NCBI GenBank assembly: GCA_963853835.1
Contig: OY970820.1
Span: 51,828,407 to 51,892,406 of the forward strand
Direction: 5' to 3'
Length of the DNA stretch: 64,000 nucleotides
Source of the DNA: Calendula officinalis
Taxonomy: Eukaryota; Streptophyta; Magnoliopsida; Asterales; Asteraceae
The notes beneath the pieces were generated by a model. That model was not told where the DNA came from. It made no database searches and was given only the letters and a program-made list of their open reading frames with translations. Position 1 is the first letter of the stretch. Each line of letters starts with the position of its first letter. The position numbers and the translations under genes are program-made. Positions 34,265 through 48,174 of this stretch are shown piece after piece.

Positions 34265-36729
34265 TGTAACGCCCCAAAATTTATATTGATTAAATAGAAT
34301 TATTTAATCACAATTTATTATTTATAATTAATTCTATATTATTTGGGCGACATGCGATTAGACGGTTCGTCTTTATTAGACGTTATATATTTATATGTGA
34401 CGCCTCATTATCCAAATAATTAATTTCGAAACGTTTCGTCAGCTGTATTAGAGATATTTAACTCCCGGGTGTTGAGTGTCGAGTCGAGGCCGGCCAAGGG
34501 CCAAGGCCGAGACTCGTAATCTTGTTTTGATTTAAAAGAAATCTAAGTTGGGCCGGATCCTCTTTGCTTCTCTTTATGATGCATCAGACCAAATGAAGTA
34601 GCAGTGGGCTCGTCTTTGGTGATGGGTAAATTGGGCCGAGAAGTGTGGGTTTGGGCCGGAGGATTAAAGAAGCTGTGACTACAACTAATTAGTATTAGAA
34701 TTAACATCGTTATTTGCCTACCCTAATTGCCGACAAATCAATCTCCTCTCTCTAATTCTGTCCACGAGCAGAAGACCAGGAAGAAACCGAATTCGATCAA
34801 GCAGCGGGTGAGCCAGAGATCTTGGCGATCGTGGTTTTGAGCAGCAGATGATCACGGAAGGGTCCAACCCTCGAGAATTATGAATTGTAACCTCGAGTTC
34901 GGTATGAATTGTTTCCGACTTCCTTCTTTTTCTACCCTTCCAATTTGTCTTCCTTCTTGCCTCGAGATAACCATGTGTGGGCCCTGGGTTTTGTTGTTGA
35001 GAAGATTGTAGTTGGGAATTAAGCATGGACGGTCGAATGGAGTCCAAATAAAAGAAACGTGAAGCATCTAAATGTCTTGGAAAATCTTTAGAGTTTATAT
35101 ATTATTCAATTCTCATGTGTTAATCGTCATGCTCGTGAATCGTTCGTAGGGTATAATCTCTAACCCTATTTTTCCTTTAATCGATCTATCAATGATTTAT
35201 TGTTAAGAGGGTTCGTTGTCTTGTTGGGAGCTTGAGTTGTTGTGTAATCGTTTGGTGTTTTTGAATTAAAATCGTTCTAGTTGCTGGCAGATTCGAATTG
35301 CTATATTGATGACTGTTTTTAGGTGTCTTAAAGGCCGAATTGGGGGAGTTACATCTCACAGAGATTTATAGCCCTCTGAGTTAGCTTTCCAAGTTGACCG
35401 AGAACTCGTTAAATGGATTTACGGTTTAAAAGTTATAACGGTTTTAATATACTGCTGTTAGGATTATGACCTGTGCGATATGTCCGTCTTGCGACACTGT
35501 TTTGAGACATTTAGAATCTGTTTTGGCCAGTGACCGTCTCACAGAGATGTGTAGTTCTGGTTGTCTACTTTTCATGGTTAAAATATGAGATAAATCTACT
35601 GCACAGTTTAAGAGATATAGTAGTTTCCGTGAGACCGACGGGTGCTGCCAGTTTTCTAAATTTGAGTCTTTAGAACGGATTGTAATTCGGGTTTCATTTT
35701 TATGCTTTTAGGACCGTCTAGGGATAACCGAGCAGCGCCTTAGAGTATTGAGGATTCTTTGGAGCTTACGTTTCTCGAGGTGAGTATTCTCACCGTGTAT
35801 TCAGTTTTAACGTTATACATGCATGACTTACGTGTTATATTACTTGCACCTTAATTGTTATCTGAGCTTGATCTGTTATCTGAGTTTGATCTGTTATCTG
35901 AGTATCTGAGCAGCTGTTGATTTATTATAATCTGAGACATTGTGCCTGGGTAACCGAGCTCGGCACAGGGTCATTCTGTGCTACTACTTGCTAGGGCATC
36001 TGAGATAATTATGTTAAAGAGATAATAAAACATAATAACACACATCTGAGTTTTTGGCTATATGCCTGGGATCACCTCCCGTCTGAGTTTTGGGATTATT
36101 CCCATCTGAGTTTTGGGATCACTCCCGTCTGAGTTTTTGGGATTATTCCCGTCTGAGTTTATATCTGACTTGACACCGAAGAGCACTGGTGTCAGACGTT
36201 TTGACTTGGCACCGAAGAGTACTGGTGCCAGGCCTTTTTGACTCAACACCGAAGAGTACAGGTGTTGAGGTGGTGTGAGGCGGGTCGAGGTTGATCTCTC
36301 GTCCCAAGTCACACTAGCGCGCTGTATAAATTAAAATCTGAGTAATAAAATCTGAGAAATAAATCTAAGTAATTAATCGAGTAGATTCTGAGTAGGAGTA
36401 CACCGATGTGCCCTCATGTGTTGTATGTTATGATTGTTTGCATTTTGAGAATTATTCACTCAGCTTCCCCAGCTGACCCAAACTTTCCCCCACATTGTTT
36501 CAGGTTCCAGCAAAGGAAAGGAGAAGGTGGACGGTTGACCGATGTATCTTTTTATTTCTGATGTGGACATCATTTAATATTTTAAAACACTTTACTTTAT
36601 CTTAACTATTTCCGCAATAAATACGTTTTAAATGTTAAATATTAATATCTGAGATTTATTTATGGGACCTTTTGATTATAATTTTATTTTCAAAAATTTT
36701 AAAAATCTTGTAAATTTTAGGGTGTTACA
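34265..36729 (+). mobile_element. 5' LTR of the LARD-like element
   Basis: Contains a short tandem CTGAGTTTTGGGATTATTCCC-like repeat (36045-36160) and a run of hairpins (35941-35967 and 36170-36269). No coding frame beyond short chance ones. Confidence 0.92.
36170..36269 (+). repeat. Three tandem hairpins with compensatory changes (5' LTR copy)
   Basis: Hairpin 1 at 36170-36195 pairs TGACACC with GGTGTCA; hairpin 2 at 36205-36232 pairs CTTGGCACC with GGTGCCAGG; hairpin 3 at 36242-36269 pairs CTCAACACC with GGTGTTGAG. The loops are almost constant (GAAGAGYACW). At three or more stem positions both partners change together, keeping the pair. A related stem TGTGCC/GGCACA lies at 35941-35967. 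Confidence 0.8.
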
Positions 36730-36732
36730 AGT

Positions 36733-36744
36733 TGGTATCAGAGC
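36733..36744 (+). other. Primer binding site of the LARD-like element
   Basis: TGGTATCAGAGC, 3 bp after the LTR end; complementary to initiator methionine tRNA. Confidence 0.92.
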
Positions 36745-39700
36745 TCTGACTTGAGGGATTTGGATTCACAAGGGGTGAATTCAATCTCAAGTTTGAGTCT
36801 CGAGTTTTAAAACACGAACTGAGTAAAATATTTTCTGAGAAAAGTTTCCACATCAAGCATACAGCATGTCACGTCGACCTCTCGCTTTTCCCCATTGCTG
36901 GTAATAATTAATAGTTTTTATTTATCTGAGATGTATGTTGTATTCTGAGTATGGATGAGTAGAGTAGTTTGAGATTTTTGTGTTTATTTTCTAAGTATAT
37001 TTTTTTTTTTTTTTGAGAGTTGTTTCTGATTACATCTGTGAAATAAACCCTGAAAGTTATATTAACATACGAAAATTACATATGAAATGTATGACTCAAT
37101 ACTATGTATATATATATATAGGTATACGAATGCGAGGTTGATAATTTTGGGTATAATTTAGAGCATAATTCTGAGTAAAATTCTGGTTTTAATTCCCAGT
37201 GTTTAATATAGTTATACATATACAAATGCGCAAACTAGAGGAATTATGAATTTTAATGGGAATAATAAAAGTTTCCAATTTAGAGGAACACCTAAAAGAC
37301 TTGAAATGAGATTTTATAATTCTGAGAAATTTTAACCAAAAGTGTGATAAATGAATACCAATTTGTAATATAAAATTCATAAATTATCAAATGAGAAACA
37401 TGCTTGAGTAAATGAGAAACGGAGAAGTTCCTAATATTAAAGAGAAGTAATAAATTTTGAAACTCGGAGAATATTAAAAGTTTTCATTTCGAAGAAAAAA
37501 ACACGTTATAGAAAGAGTTATTGAAGCTAGTAAATCAGAGATTAATAAATATTTAAATGAGGGTTTACCAAGTTGTGTAAGGAGAAATTATTAATTCAAG
37601 AAGATGAAAAATAATTACATTCAAGTTAAACGAGGGGATATCGAACTAAATTTTTGAGAAATACGTTTAATGAAATAATAAAATGAGTATTGCATAATGA
37701 GAAGATATGGAATCAAGATTTAGTAGCCAAAAGATACATTAATATGGAATTCCAAATTTGTGTAAGAATCTATAGAATGTATTAAAGAGAATTATTAAAT
37801 AGTGTTAAAAGAGAAGTGATTATATTAAACTTATTAAATGAGAAATTAAAAATTCGAGAATACCATGAGTTGTAATTGAGAAAATTCCAGGTTGAAAAGT
37901 CAACAGATTAATATTTATTTAAGAATCATTAAATTGAAATAAAATGAGAAAGCATTATGAGTAAGTGGTTTAAATAGTTGAGTGCAAGACGTCGTGTGAA
38001 TAACGAGTTCAGTGAGAGATTGTTAAGTTAACGCAGAGCTAATAAACGAGCTATATAAGCTTATTAGAATAATTAACCGAGAATGTTGAACTAGAAAATA
38101 TTAATTGTCGCTCGAGATGGCAATAAATCGGATAAAATTTTGAGAAAAAGTAAACGTTATTCATGAGAAATGATAAATGAGATATCTAAGAGTAGAAGGT
38201 AAAACGATATTCGTATTGTGAAAGTAACTAAGTGGAAATATTTCTATGAATCTGAGTTATCCGAGTATCGCGTACGAGACTAAATGTACGCATGATTTTC
38301 TGAGTAATGGTTATGAGATTTTGAGTATGCACTGTTGAGTGCATATCTGTATTTATCAGATATTGAAAATAAACTTCCTTTCTCCTGAGTGTGATTAAAA
38401 TTCCTTTCTTCTGAGTGTGATTTGTTGGTGGGTTTATATGTGGGAAGTTGTAAACTTTGGGATTTACTCGTGACCAAACAAAAGTAGGTGTCGAAATTAA
38501 TAGAGGGCCCCTATTATCGTACACACCGAACTTTTGGTTGGTTATAGGGAGATTTTGAAGGGAACGATGGACCAATGCTTGTTATTGTGAATTTAGTATG
38601 TGTATCCTAATTGTTTGTGTGAATACATACTTGCTTGTTTATGTTGGTAGACAATACTAGTTCCAAAATCGAGGACGAGTTTTCTCCAAGTGGAGTTGAG
38701 TAGGGGTAAAAAGGAAAATTGTCAAGAAATAATTATCATTAATTATTATTTATAAATATTATGAGCATGATGCTTATGCAGATAGATTTTGTTGGTATGA
38801 ATTTAAAGTGTGAAATCTAGATACATATAATAGATCAAATAAATTATAAGAGTAACTATCAAATCAAGCAGTTGAGAATAATTAAATTTATTCTATGGGT
38901 AATTATAGAGTTTACAACAAAATGATAGATCGGGTTTACTGGAGAAATTAACAAATCAAGTTAATTGGGTTGAATGAATATCGTGAAAAAGGGAAGTAGT
39001 AATACTACAATTATATACAAAATAAGACAGTATACTTATTCTTGGGTGGTTATAAATGTGATGATGAGAAATCATTAAATTAAAGTGATGAGAACTTATT
39101 AAAATGAGTCGAATATGAGAAAACTGCTACAATGAAATTTTGAGGAAAATGAGTTAAAATGAGATCGGTAATTTGCTGGTAATAAGTTATTATTAAAATG
39201 AGCTAAATGATAAAATTTTATTTTGATTAATTATGGAGTAATGTTGAGTTATAAGAAATTTACAAATCGAGTTACATAAGCGAATTAATAAAATGAGTCA
39301 AAAGCGAAAAGTATTAAATTAACGGGAAGTTTTATTCAAATTTTTGAAGTATTATAAAGTGTTATGAGTTTTGAGGTATTATAAAATTATATGAGAAAAC
39401 TCTATTTATGAATAATTATCAAACTTGAGATGAGAACAACTATTCAATAAATTGATATTGAACTTAGGAGAAATTTCAAAAAGACGAGAATGTACTGAAT
39501 TGATGAACCATGAGTAAACCGTAAGATTTAGAATAAAGTGTAACTGCGAATTGAGTAAATGAGAACTAAGGAATTAATTCGTAATTTGAGTAACGAGAAA
39601 TCATTATAAATAAGAGTATGAAATTTAATTGGAATTTTTGTGGGTAACATGAAATTAATGAGTAGATATGGTCAAAATAATTAAGGGACATTTTAAATTG

Positions 39701-41046
39701 TGTAAAATCAGTGAAACGGTCTATTAAAGAATCGTTAAACTAGATGAATGAGAAACCGTCTTTTAAAATACTATCAAAAAACCACTAAATGTAGTAGAAT
39801 GTGAACCTATTAAAGAGTAGTAAATTACAAGATTGTTAATTTGAGCTAATTGGAGAGTTATCAAAATGAGTAATATGCAAATAGAGTAAGGTAATAATAT
39901 AATGTTAAAGAAGAGTTATTTTGAGAACCAATAACGCGGTTGACAGAGAATATATCATTCCAAGTATTATAAGCTGGTAAATTGGAACACGCGAGTAGTA
40001 ATAAGAACGAGTAAAAATGTGATTTGTTTATAAAATGTTATTGCGAGTAAATACTATTACTTTATGAGTTTATTTCTGAGATAAATTCCTGGTTATGTTT
40101 CTGAGTTAGATTTCGGGGTTTATTTCTGAGTTAAAATTTCTGAGCTTATTTCTGAGTTAAAATTTCTGAGTTAAAATTTCTGAGATCAGATTTCTGAGTT
40201 ATACTCCTGAGATATGTTTTGAGTTCATCTATTTGTTAGACTCATGAGTCATATTTATAGATCATATTAATGAGTTATATACATGAGTATATGTGAATTC
40301 TGTGTGATATGTATATCCCCTGTGAATAATTTGCCAGTTTTTGTGTTAGTTGATAGCGATGTAAACCACTAAATTGTTTTATACCTTAAACAAACTATTG
40401 ACCTGTAGAATAGAGGACCCTTCTGAGCCATCGTGATAGAGAATTGTCAATAATGAGATTTTACCTGTTAGTAAAATGTATAGTGATCTATTGATAGAGA
40501 TGTGCGGGAAGAAATATCCCATATATACTTATTGTTATCGCCATGAGAGAGTCGAGTGTGAATGTGATGATGGATTATGACCAAGCACTACGCCGAGATC
40601 ATCTGTCGTCACAAATAAATCCGTAACAAATCTCAAAGTGGAGTTGAATCGGAGATTCAACGCAACGTCAACAACTGGGTGCAACAACTGTGTCCGACTA
40701 GAAGAGCAAGAAGACGCCTTCAGTAGAGTATCGTGATTATTTTGTGCTTATTATAGACTTTTTTTTCATCGATATATAAACCAAGTTCCGTAGAGAACAT
40801 TCTGATTCTGATCCCTTATCGCCTTGCGCCGCTAGAGACAAAAGATTTGTTGAACAGTTGCAAGAACTGGAGTTATTTTAATCGTGAAGGTCGCCCTGAA
40901 GAGTTTCTTTTATTCATAACCTCATCGTTTCCCCATCTGCGGATGTGTGTTGTTGACGAGCCTGTGATTGAGACGTGAAATTTCTACCCTGAGCTTCTTC
41001 CGTGCCATTACTTCGGGGACGAAGTATATTTCAAGTGGAGTTGAGT
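36745..41046 (+). other. Non-coding interior of the LARD-like element
   Basis: AT-rich, with many loosely repeated phrases such as GAGTAAATGAGAA and TTTCTGAGTTA (clearest at 40070-40200). Six-frame reading gives only short frames with no domain. The sequence before the 3' LTR (CAAGTGGAGTTGAG, ending 41046) is the likely polypurine tract; the same AAGTGGAGTTGAG phrase also occurs at 38688-38700 and, nearly, at 40637-40645. The LTR machinery is present but all protein must come from another element. Confidence 0.8.
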
Positions 41047-43510
41047 TGTAACGCCCCAAAATTTATATTAATTAAATAGAATTATTTAATCACAATTTAT
41101 TATTTATAATTAATTCTATATTATTTGGGCGACATGCGATTAGACGGTTCGTCTTTATTAGACGTTATATATTTATATGTGACGCCTCATTATCCAAATA
41201 ATTAATTTCGTAACGTTCGTCAGCTGTATTAGAGATATTTAACTCCCGGGTGTTGAGTGTCGAGTCGAGGCCGGCCAAGGGCCAAGGCCGAGACTCGTAA
41301 TCTTGTTTTGATTTAAAAGAAATCTAAGTTGGGCCGGATCCTCTTTGCTTCTCTTTATGATGCATCAGACCAAATGAAGTAGCAGTGGGCTCGTCTTTGG
41401 TGATGGGTAAATTGGGCCGAGAAGTGTGGGTTTGGGCCGGAGGATTAAAGAAGCTGTGACTACAACTAATTAGTATTAGAATTAACATCGTTATTTGCCT
41501 ACCCTAATTGCCGACAAATCAATCTCCTCTCTCTAATTCTGTCCACGAGCAGAAGACCAGGAAGAAACCGAATTCGATCAAGCAGCGGGTGAGCCAGAGA
41601 TCTTGGCTATCGTGGTTTTGAGCAGCAGATGATCACGGAAGGGTCCAACCCTCGAGAATTATGAATTGTAACCTCGAGTTCGGTATGAATTGTTTCCGAC
41701 TTCCTTCTTTTTCTACCCTTCCAATTTGTCTTCCTTCTTGCCTCGAGATAACCATGTGTGGGCCCTGGGTTTTGTTGTTGAGCAGATTGTAGTTGGGAAT
41801 TAAGCATGGACGGTCGAATGGAGTCCAAATAAAAGAAACGTGAAGCATCTAAATGTCTTGGAAAATCTTTAGAGTTTATATATTATTCAATTCTCATGTG
41901 TTAATCGTCATGCTCGTGAATCGTTCGTAGGGTATAATCTCTAACCCTATTTTTCCTTTAATCGATCTATCAATGATTTATTGTTAAGAGGGTTCGTTGT
42001 CTTGTTGGGAGCTTGAGTTGTTGTGTAATCGTTTGGTGTTTTTGAATTAAAATCGTTCTAGTTGCTGGCAGATTCGAATTGCTATATTGATGACTGTTTT
42101 TAGGTGTCTTAAAGGCCGAATTGGGGGAGTTACATCTCACAGAGATTTATAGCCCTCTGAGTTAGCTTTCCAAGTTGACCGAGAACTCGTTAAATGGATT
42201 TACGGTTTAAAAGTTATAACGGTTTTAATATACTGCTGTTAGGATTATGACCTGTGCGATATGTCCGTCTTGCGACACTGTTTTGAGACATTTAGAGTCT
42301 GTTTTGGCCAGTGACCGTCTCACAGAGATGTGTAGTTCTGGTTGTCTACTTTTCATGGTTAAAATATGAGATAAATCTACTGCACAGTTTAAGAGATATA
42401 GTAGTTTCCGTGAGACCGACGGGTGCTGCCAGTTTTCTAAATTTGAGTCTTTAGAACGGATTGTAATTCGGGTTTCATTTTTATGCTTTTAGGACCGTCT
42501 AGGGATAACCGAGCAGCGCCTTAGAGTATTGAGGATTCTTTGGAGCTTACGTTTCTCGAGGTGAGTATTCTCACCGTGTATTCAGTTTTAACGTTATACA
42601 TGCATGACTTACGTGTTATATTACTTGCACCTTAATTGTTATCTGAGCTTGATCTGTTATCTGAGTTTGATCTGTTATCTGAGTATCTGAGCAGCTGTTG
42701 ATTTATTATAATCTGAGACATTGTGCCTGGGTAACCGAGCTCGGCACAGGGTCATTCTGTGCTACTACTTGCTAGGGCATCTGAGATAATTATGTTAAAG
42801 AGATAATAAAACATAATAACACACATCTGAGTTTTTGGCTATATGCTTGGGATCACCTCCCTTCTGAGTTTTGGGATTATTCCCATCTGAGTTTTGGGAT
42901 CACTCCCGTCTGAGTTTTTGGGATTATTCTCGTCTGAGTTTATATCTGACTTGACACCGAAGAGCACTGGTGTCAGACGTTTTGACTTGGCACCGAAGAG
43001 TACTGGTGCCAGGCCTTTTTGACTCAACACCGAAGAGTACAGGTGTTGAGGTGGTGTGAGGCGGGTCGAGGTTGATCTCTCGTCCCAAGTCACACTAGCG
43101 CGCTATATAAATTAAAATCTGAGTAATAAAATCTGAGAAATAAATCTGAGCAATTAATCAAGTAGATTCTGAGTAGGAGTACACCGATGTGCCCTCATGT
43201 GTTGTATGTTATGATTGTTTGCATTTTGAGAATTATTCACTCAGCTTCCCCAGCTGACCCAAACTTTCCCCCACATTGTTTCAGGTTCCAGCAAAGGAAA
43301 GGAGAAGGTGGATGGTTGACCGATGTATCTTTTTATTTCTGATGTGGACATCATTTAATATTTTAAAACACTTTACTTTATCTTAACTATTTCCGCAATA
43401 AATACGTTTTAAATGTTAAATATTAATATCTGAGATTTATTTATGGGACCTTTTGATTATAATTTTATTTTCAAAAATTTTAAAAATCTTGTAAATTTTA
43501 GGGTGTTACA
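41047..43510 (+). mobile_element. 3' LTR of the LARD-like element
   Basis: Near-identical to the 5' LTR at an offset of about 6781 bp. It carries the same three hairpins at 42951-43050. Confidence 0.92.
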
Positions 43511-43617
43511 ATATACACATATATATACATATGCATTTTACGTAACTTGCATTTTCAGTCATAACTTGCATTTTCAATCGGAACTTGCATTTTCATTTAC
43601 GAAAATGCATATGCATA

Positions 43618-44295
<678 letters not shown>

Positions 44296-45401
44296 CTGTG
44301 TAATTGTGTATATATAATTATAAGGGGGTGTTTGCACCACATCTTTTAATGTTCATAAAACAATAGTTGCTTTGTACAGTTGTACAGTGTGCAGTTATAC
44401 TTGTAAACTGTGGTATATGCATTAATTTTTGTGGTATAATAATTAATTCCCATAATTATAATTTATGTACAAATTTATTATCTTATATTGTGCTTTAGGA
44501 AATGCCACGGCTTCGCTATAGATTATAAGGCTCGAACTTTAACCATGTTACCAAATCACGTCTCACATTATTTATAACCTTGCATAAAATACATATATTA
44601 TGTTATTATACTCATGCTTTTATGGTGTTGTATTTAATATATATCATGTATATATTTATATTTATGTGTGCAAATCAATTTCAGGAACGTTTTAGGCATC
44701 AACTTTCCTTTTTGTAGTCGAACATACTAAATAATCTATTTTCCGGAAAATGATTGGGATACCTAAAAAATCAACTTAATAATACCAATGTTTTAACTAC
44801 TGGATCGGACTGGATAATCGGTGTGGCATTGGCTGGATGTAGCTGGGTTAATATGTCATATGGGGGCCGGATTGAATCGTCGTGTTTTTTACCAAATCGG
44901 GTTGAACTAGCCAAAGAAACCAGGTTTTATTATTTATAAGCTTTAACCTAATGGTATTTGACGCGTATGTGTATCGTCAAATATTTTAACCTAATGCTAC
45001 ATTCGTGAATCTTAGCTCCCTTCTTTCTTTATAATTTTAATTGATAATCTTCATAATCGGTAATTTTCTAAATTTCGATTACTTACAAAATTCTTAATAA
45101 CTAATTTATCATAAATATTGAATAATATTGTAATCCAGTCCAACACGTTCAACCCAGATTCAAAGTCCAGATTTTAAGGTATCAACATGCCTAATTCAAA
45201 ACCCATATTTGAAAACATTGAATAAAACTCCTAATAATAAGATTAGACACATGACAAATCCAATGAAAGAGAGAAAATGAAAATGACTAATGATTTTTTA
45301 GGTCTCTTTACAATTACTCTATCTTTTTCTTAATGTTTTATCATTTGTCTTTTGTATGGTTAACCTACACTAGATATATGAGGGTGCTCTTGGGTTATGG
45401 T
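44296..45401. other. Intergenic AT-rich DNA
   Basis: No gene or clear repeat recognised. It ends with the GTTATGGT target duplication of the hAT-type element. Confidence 0.6.
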
Positions 45402-46125
45402 TAGGGGTGAGCATAACAGGGTACCCGCCGGTTTCGACTGGAACCGAAACCAGAACCGCAGGGTCCTGAGATATGGGAACCAGAACCGGAACCTGGAAGA
45501 CAGGTTCCTAAATTTTCGGATCCAGAACCGGAACCACCGGTTCCAGGGCAGGTTCCGGTTACCCTGTATCTAAATTCAAAAAAATTTACATTACTTACTG
45601 AATAAACAAGACAATAAATCAGACAAACTAACAATTACAAATATCGTTTAACGATTTTATATATATTCAACGATTACAAATATTGTTCAAAATAGAAATA
45701 AGTGAATAAGAATGACAAAAACATAGTAAATGTGTGATTCATGTGAAAGTCAGTCGTAAAGATACGACCTCACGACGAGTGAATGTCTCACTCTCACCCA
45801 ATTTCTAACTTAATTATAACGAGTAAGACCAATTTATATTTTTATTTGGACTATATTTTACATTTAGATAAATCATAAATCTATTTTATTTAATCATGTA
45901 TAATATATTATATATTATATATTTTTAATAAAAATATACCGTGTAACCGCCGGTTTCAGGGTATCCACCGGTTCCAGGTTCCTTAATTTTGAGAACCGGA
46001 ACCTCTTAGGGCAGTTCCATGATTTTAGGAACCGGAACCTCTTAGCAGGTTCCGGATCCGGAACCTCCGGTTCCGAGACGGTTCCGATTCCGATTCCGTT
46101 TACTCTCTTTTTCTGCTCACCCCTA
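45402..46125. mobile_element. Non-autonomous hAT-type element, 724 bp
   Basis: Ends TAGGGGTGAGCA and TGCTCACCCCTA are perfect 12-bp inverted repeats, flanked by an exact 8-bp target duplication GTTATGGT (45394-45401, 46126-46133). Both subterminal regions are rich in GGTTCC/GGAACC repeats such as CCAGAACCGGAACC. No transposase is encoded. Confidence 0.9.
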
Positions 46126-46133
46126 GTTATGGT

Positions 46134-46562
46134 ATGTTAAAGCAACATTAAAGTGTCTTTTGTGGAGCCAATTGACACCAAAGGCTCCGCCAAATTCACG
46201 GCGCCAATAGTTTGATTGAAGTTTTTTTTTTTTTAAACTGCAAATTGTTCGGAATATTTTTGTGGATACCAAATGAATGTTACAGAATAGGATAAATTTA
46301 TGGTGTGTTAAAATCAATGTAGCATTGTCAATGACAGTCATAAACCATACATATGTATGAATGTATGAAAAAACCCTGGAATCAAATACTATTACAACCA
46401 AGTTTTACAAACTTTATCAAATATTATTACAAGCAAAATAAGTTCCTTTCAAAAAACAAAAAGGCAGTCAAGAATCAAAAGTTTTATAGTCATAACCATA
46501 AAACTAGTGTCAAACACAGATTGAAATTGTGTGTTATATATATTAAAAAAAAGGTAAGCAAT
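46134..46562. other. 3' flank of EMC3
   Basis: No other gene seen. It probably holds the EMC3 3' untranslated region and its polyadenylation site. Confidence 0.5.
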
Positions 46563-48174
46563 TTAGCTAAGACGTTTTCTGAGTACAGCTTCAGCACGCT
46601 GCTCTAATTTTGGTAGGACCCAATCATGCTGAACTATGTCTAGACCGTCTTTTTCTGCACCCAAACTCTGCATATTCAAATTATTATTAGTAATAAATCC
46701 TATGTTCTCATGTGCATTTTTAAAATTAAAATTAAAGTGTCGTAATGAAAGAAAAAGAATATTAATAGAAAAATTGAAATATGTATGCATGTATACCTTG
46801 GATGGATCAAAGCCAAATCCACTCATTTGCATCATCCGTTGTGTATCATCTGTGGCTGCATTCAAATAATAATAATAATAACAGCAAGTTAGATGTTTCA
46901 ATCCGGTTAAAAGGGCAAATTGGGTAAAAAGACATTAGAAGGCCAAAGCACATACCATTTTCTTCGCCAAGAATGAGGCTAAACAAGCCTCTTAAACCAA
47001 AAAGATTAAGAAAGTACCTGATAAAGACAACCTCATGATTAAAAACAGAGATATGTTTTCTTTTTTTTTAAAAAAAAAAAAGGAATTAAAAAAGAAAAAG
47101 GGCATACCAAGAACGACTACTAACATAACTGACATCAACAGTACTCAAGTCAATCCCGTTCTGTAACATGGATCTAAACCTCTGAGTCAGTGGAAAAGGG
47201 ATCTTTGCTGGATAAACACATCAATTTCAAAATTATTAGATTAAAGACAAACAAATATCAATATTGTTTAAGGCAAAATACCTGCCACAAACCCGGAAAA
47301 GAAGAAGTTAACCCATGCAAAAGTGAGAGTCTGACAAAAAAAAAGATAGAATTACAACACAACAGATATGATAAAAAAAAACAGGGATTAATAATGTAAA
47401 AAGAAGATAAAGATAAATGATAGATACTTGGGGAATGATCATGGAAAGATTCTTCTTCATCATATCCATAGCCATGTTTGGATCAGAGAACATTTGTGCC
47501 TGGAGATTCTGAGCCTGGCCCTTGGGAACATGAAGCAAACCGTTTTCCTGCAAACACAACCCAAACTCTTTACAGGTATTTCAAACTCACACAAATCCAA
47601 ACTAATTAGAGATTTGATATTTATAAAGGTTTGCAACATGAATTAAGGTGGTGAAACTCAGCAACCTAGTTTCTGTTTTCACAATAAGACTTGCAGTGAA
47701 TTACAAAAAAGAGGCGTTTGAAACAATACATGATGCTTGAAATTGGCATCCAGTCAAAACTAATTTTACACTTGGCAGCTTACGGTATTTCAACTTTAGA
47801 AGATGAACTTCAAAATCAAATTAAAAGAATACCTCATTGGTATAATATAGTTTCCGAGCACGAAAGGCCTTGACAGGGATGAAATTGGCAGCTGCCCGTA
47901 GGTTCCTAGCCCTAATTATAACCTGCCTAAAATTCCGCAAAAAACGAAATCAAATTTAGAAATCAATGAATTATATATATTAATCGGAAGACAAGAGAGA
48001 ATTTGTTGTGATGTTAACTAACCCTTCTTTGATGATTTTAGCATCGGGCAATTGAGAAGTGCGCATGAGCTTGGAGACAAAGTAACGAAGTACTCCGATG
48101 AGAACCATGACAACTGACAGCGGGATCAGCACCCAGTCTCTGATCGCTGTGTCCAATACCAACTCCTCCGCCAT
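46563..48174 (-). CDS. EMC3: ER membrane protein complex subunit 3 (EMC3)
   Basis: Eight exons on the minus strand: 48023-48174, 47833-47926, 47428-47547, 47282-47330, 47108-47207, 46956-47017, 46797-46855, 46563-46667; all introns have GT-AG ends and the sum is 741 nt, giving 246 residues, the length I recall for Arabidopsis EMC3. The start MAEELVLDTAIRDWV is the only in-frame ATG ahead of the first membrane segment (about residues 13-33). Then come a cytosolic stretch (QVIIRARNLRAAANFIP, GQAQNLQAQMFSDPNMAMDM), a second membrane segment (TLTFAWVNFFFSGFV) and a third (SWYFLNLFGLRGLFSLIL), then the tail GLDIVQHDW...EAVLRKRLS. EMC3 belongs to the Oxa1/YidC/Get1 insertase superfamily (DUF106) and forms the membrane cavity of the EMC, which inserts tail-anchored and multipass proteins in the ER. 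The copy looks intact. Confidence 0.96.

Larger units (their letters stand above)
34265..43510 (+). mobile_element. Complete non-coding LTR retrotransposon (LARD-like), 9.2 kb
   Basis: Two direct repeats of 2465 and 2464 bp start TGTAACGCCCC and end GGGTGTTACA. The 5-bp target duplication ATATA is at 34260-34264 and 43511-43515. A methionine primer site follows the first LTR. The 4.3-kb interior has no gag or pol. I see only about 13-15 substitutions and one small indel between the LTRs, so insertion was recent. The TGTAACACCC-type ends, the LTR length and the tRNA suggest a derivative of Tekay/Del-type gypsy elements (inference). Confidence 0.92.

Noticed and set aside
36058..36312. 84-codon frame, repeated at 42839-43093
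   Set aside because: It lies across the LTR hairpins and repeats and occurs twice only because the LTR does.
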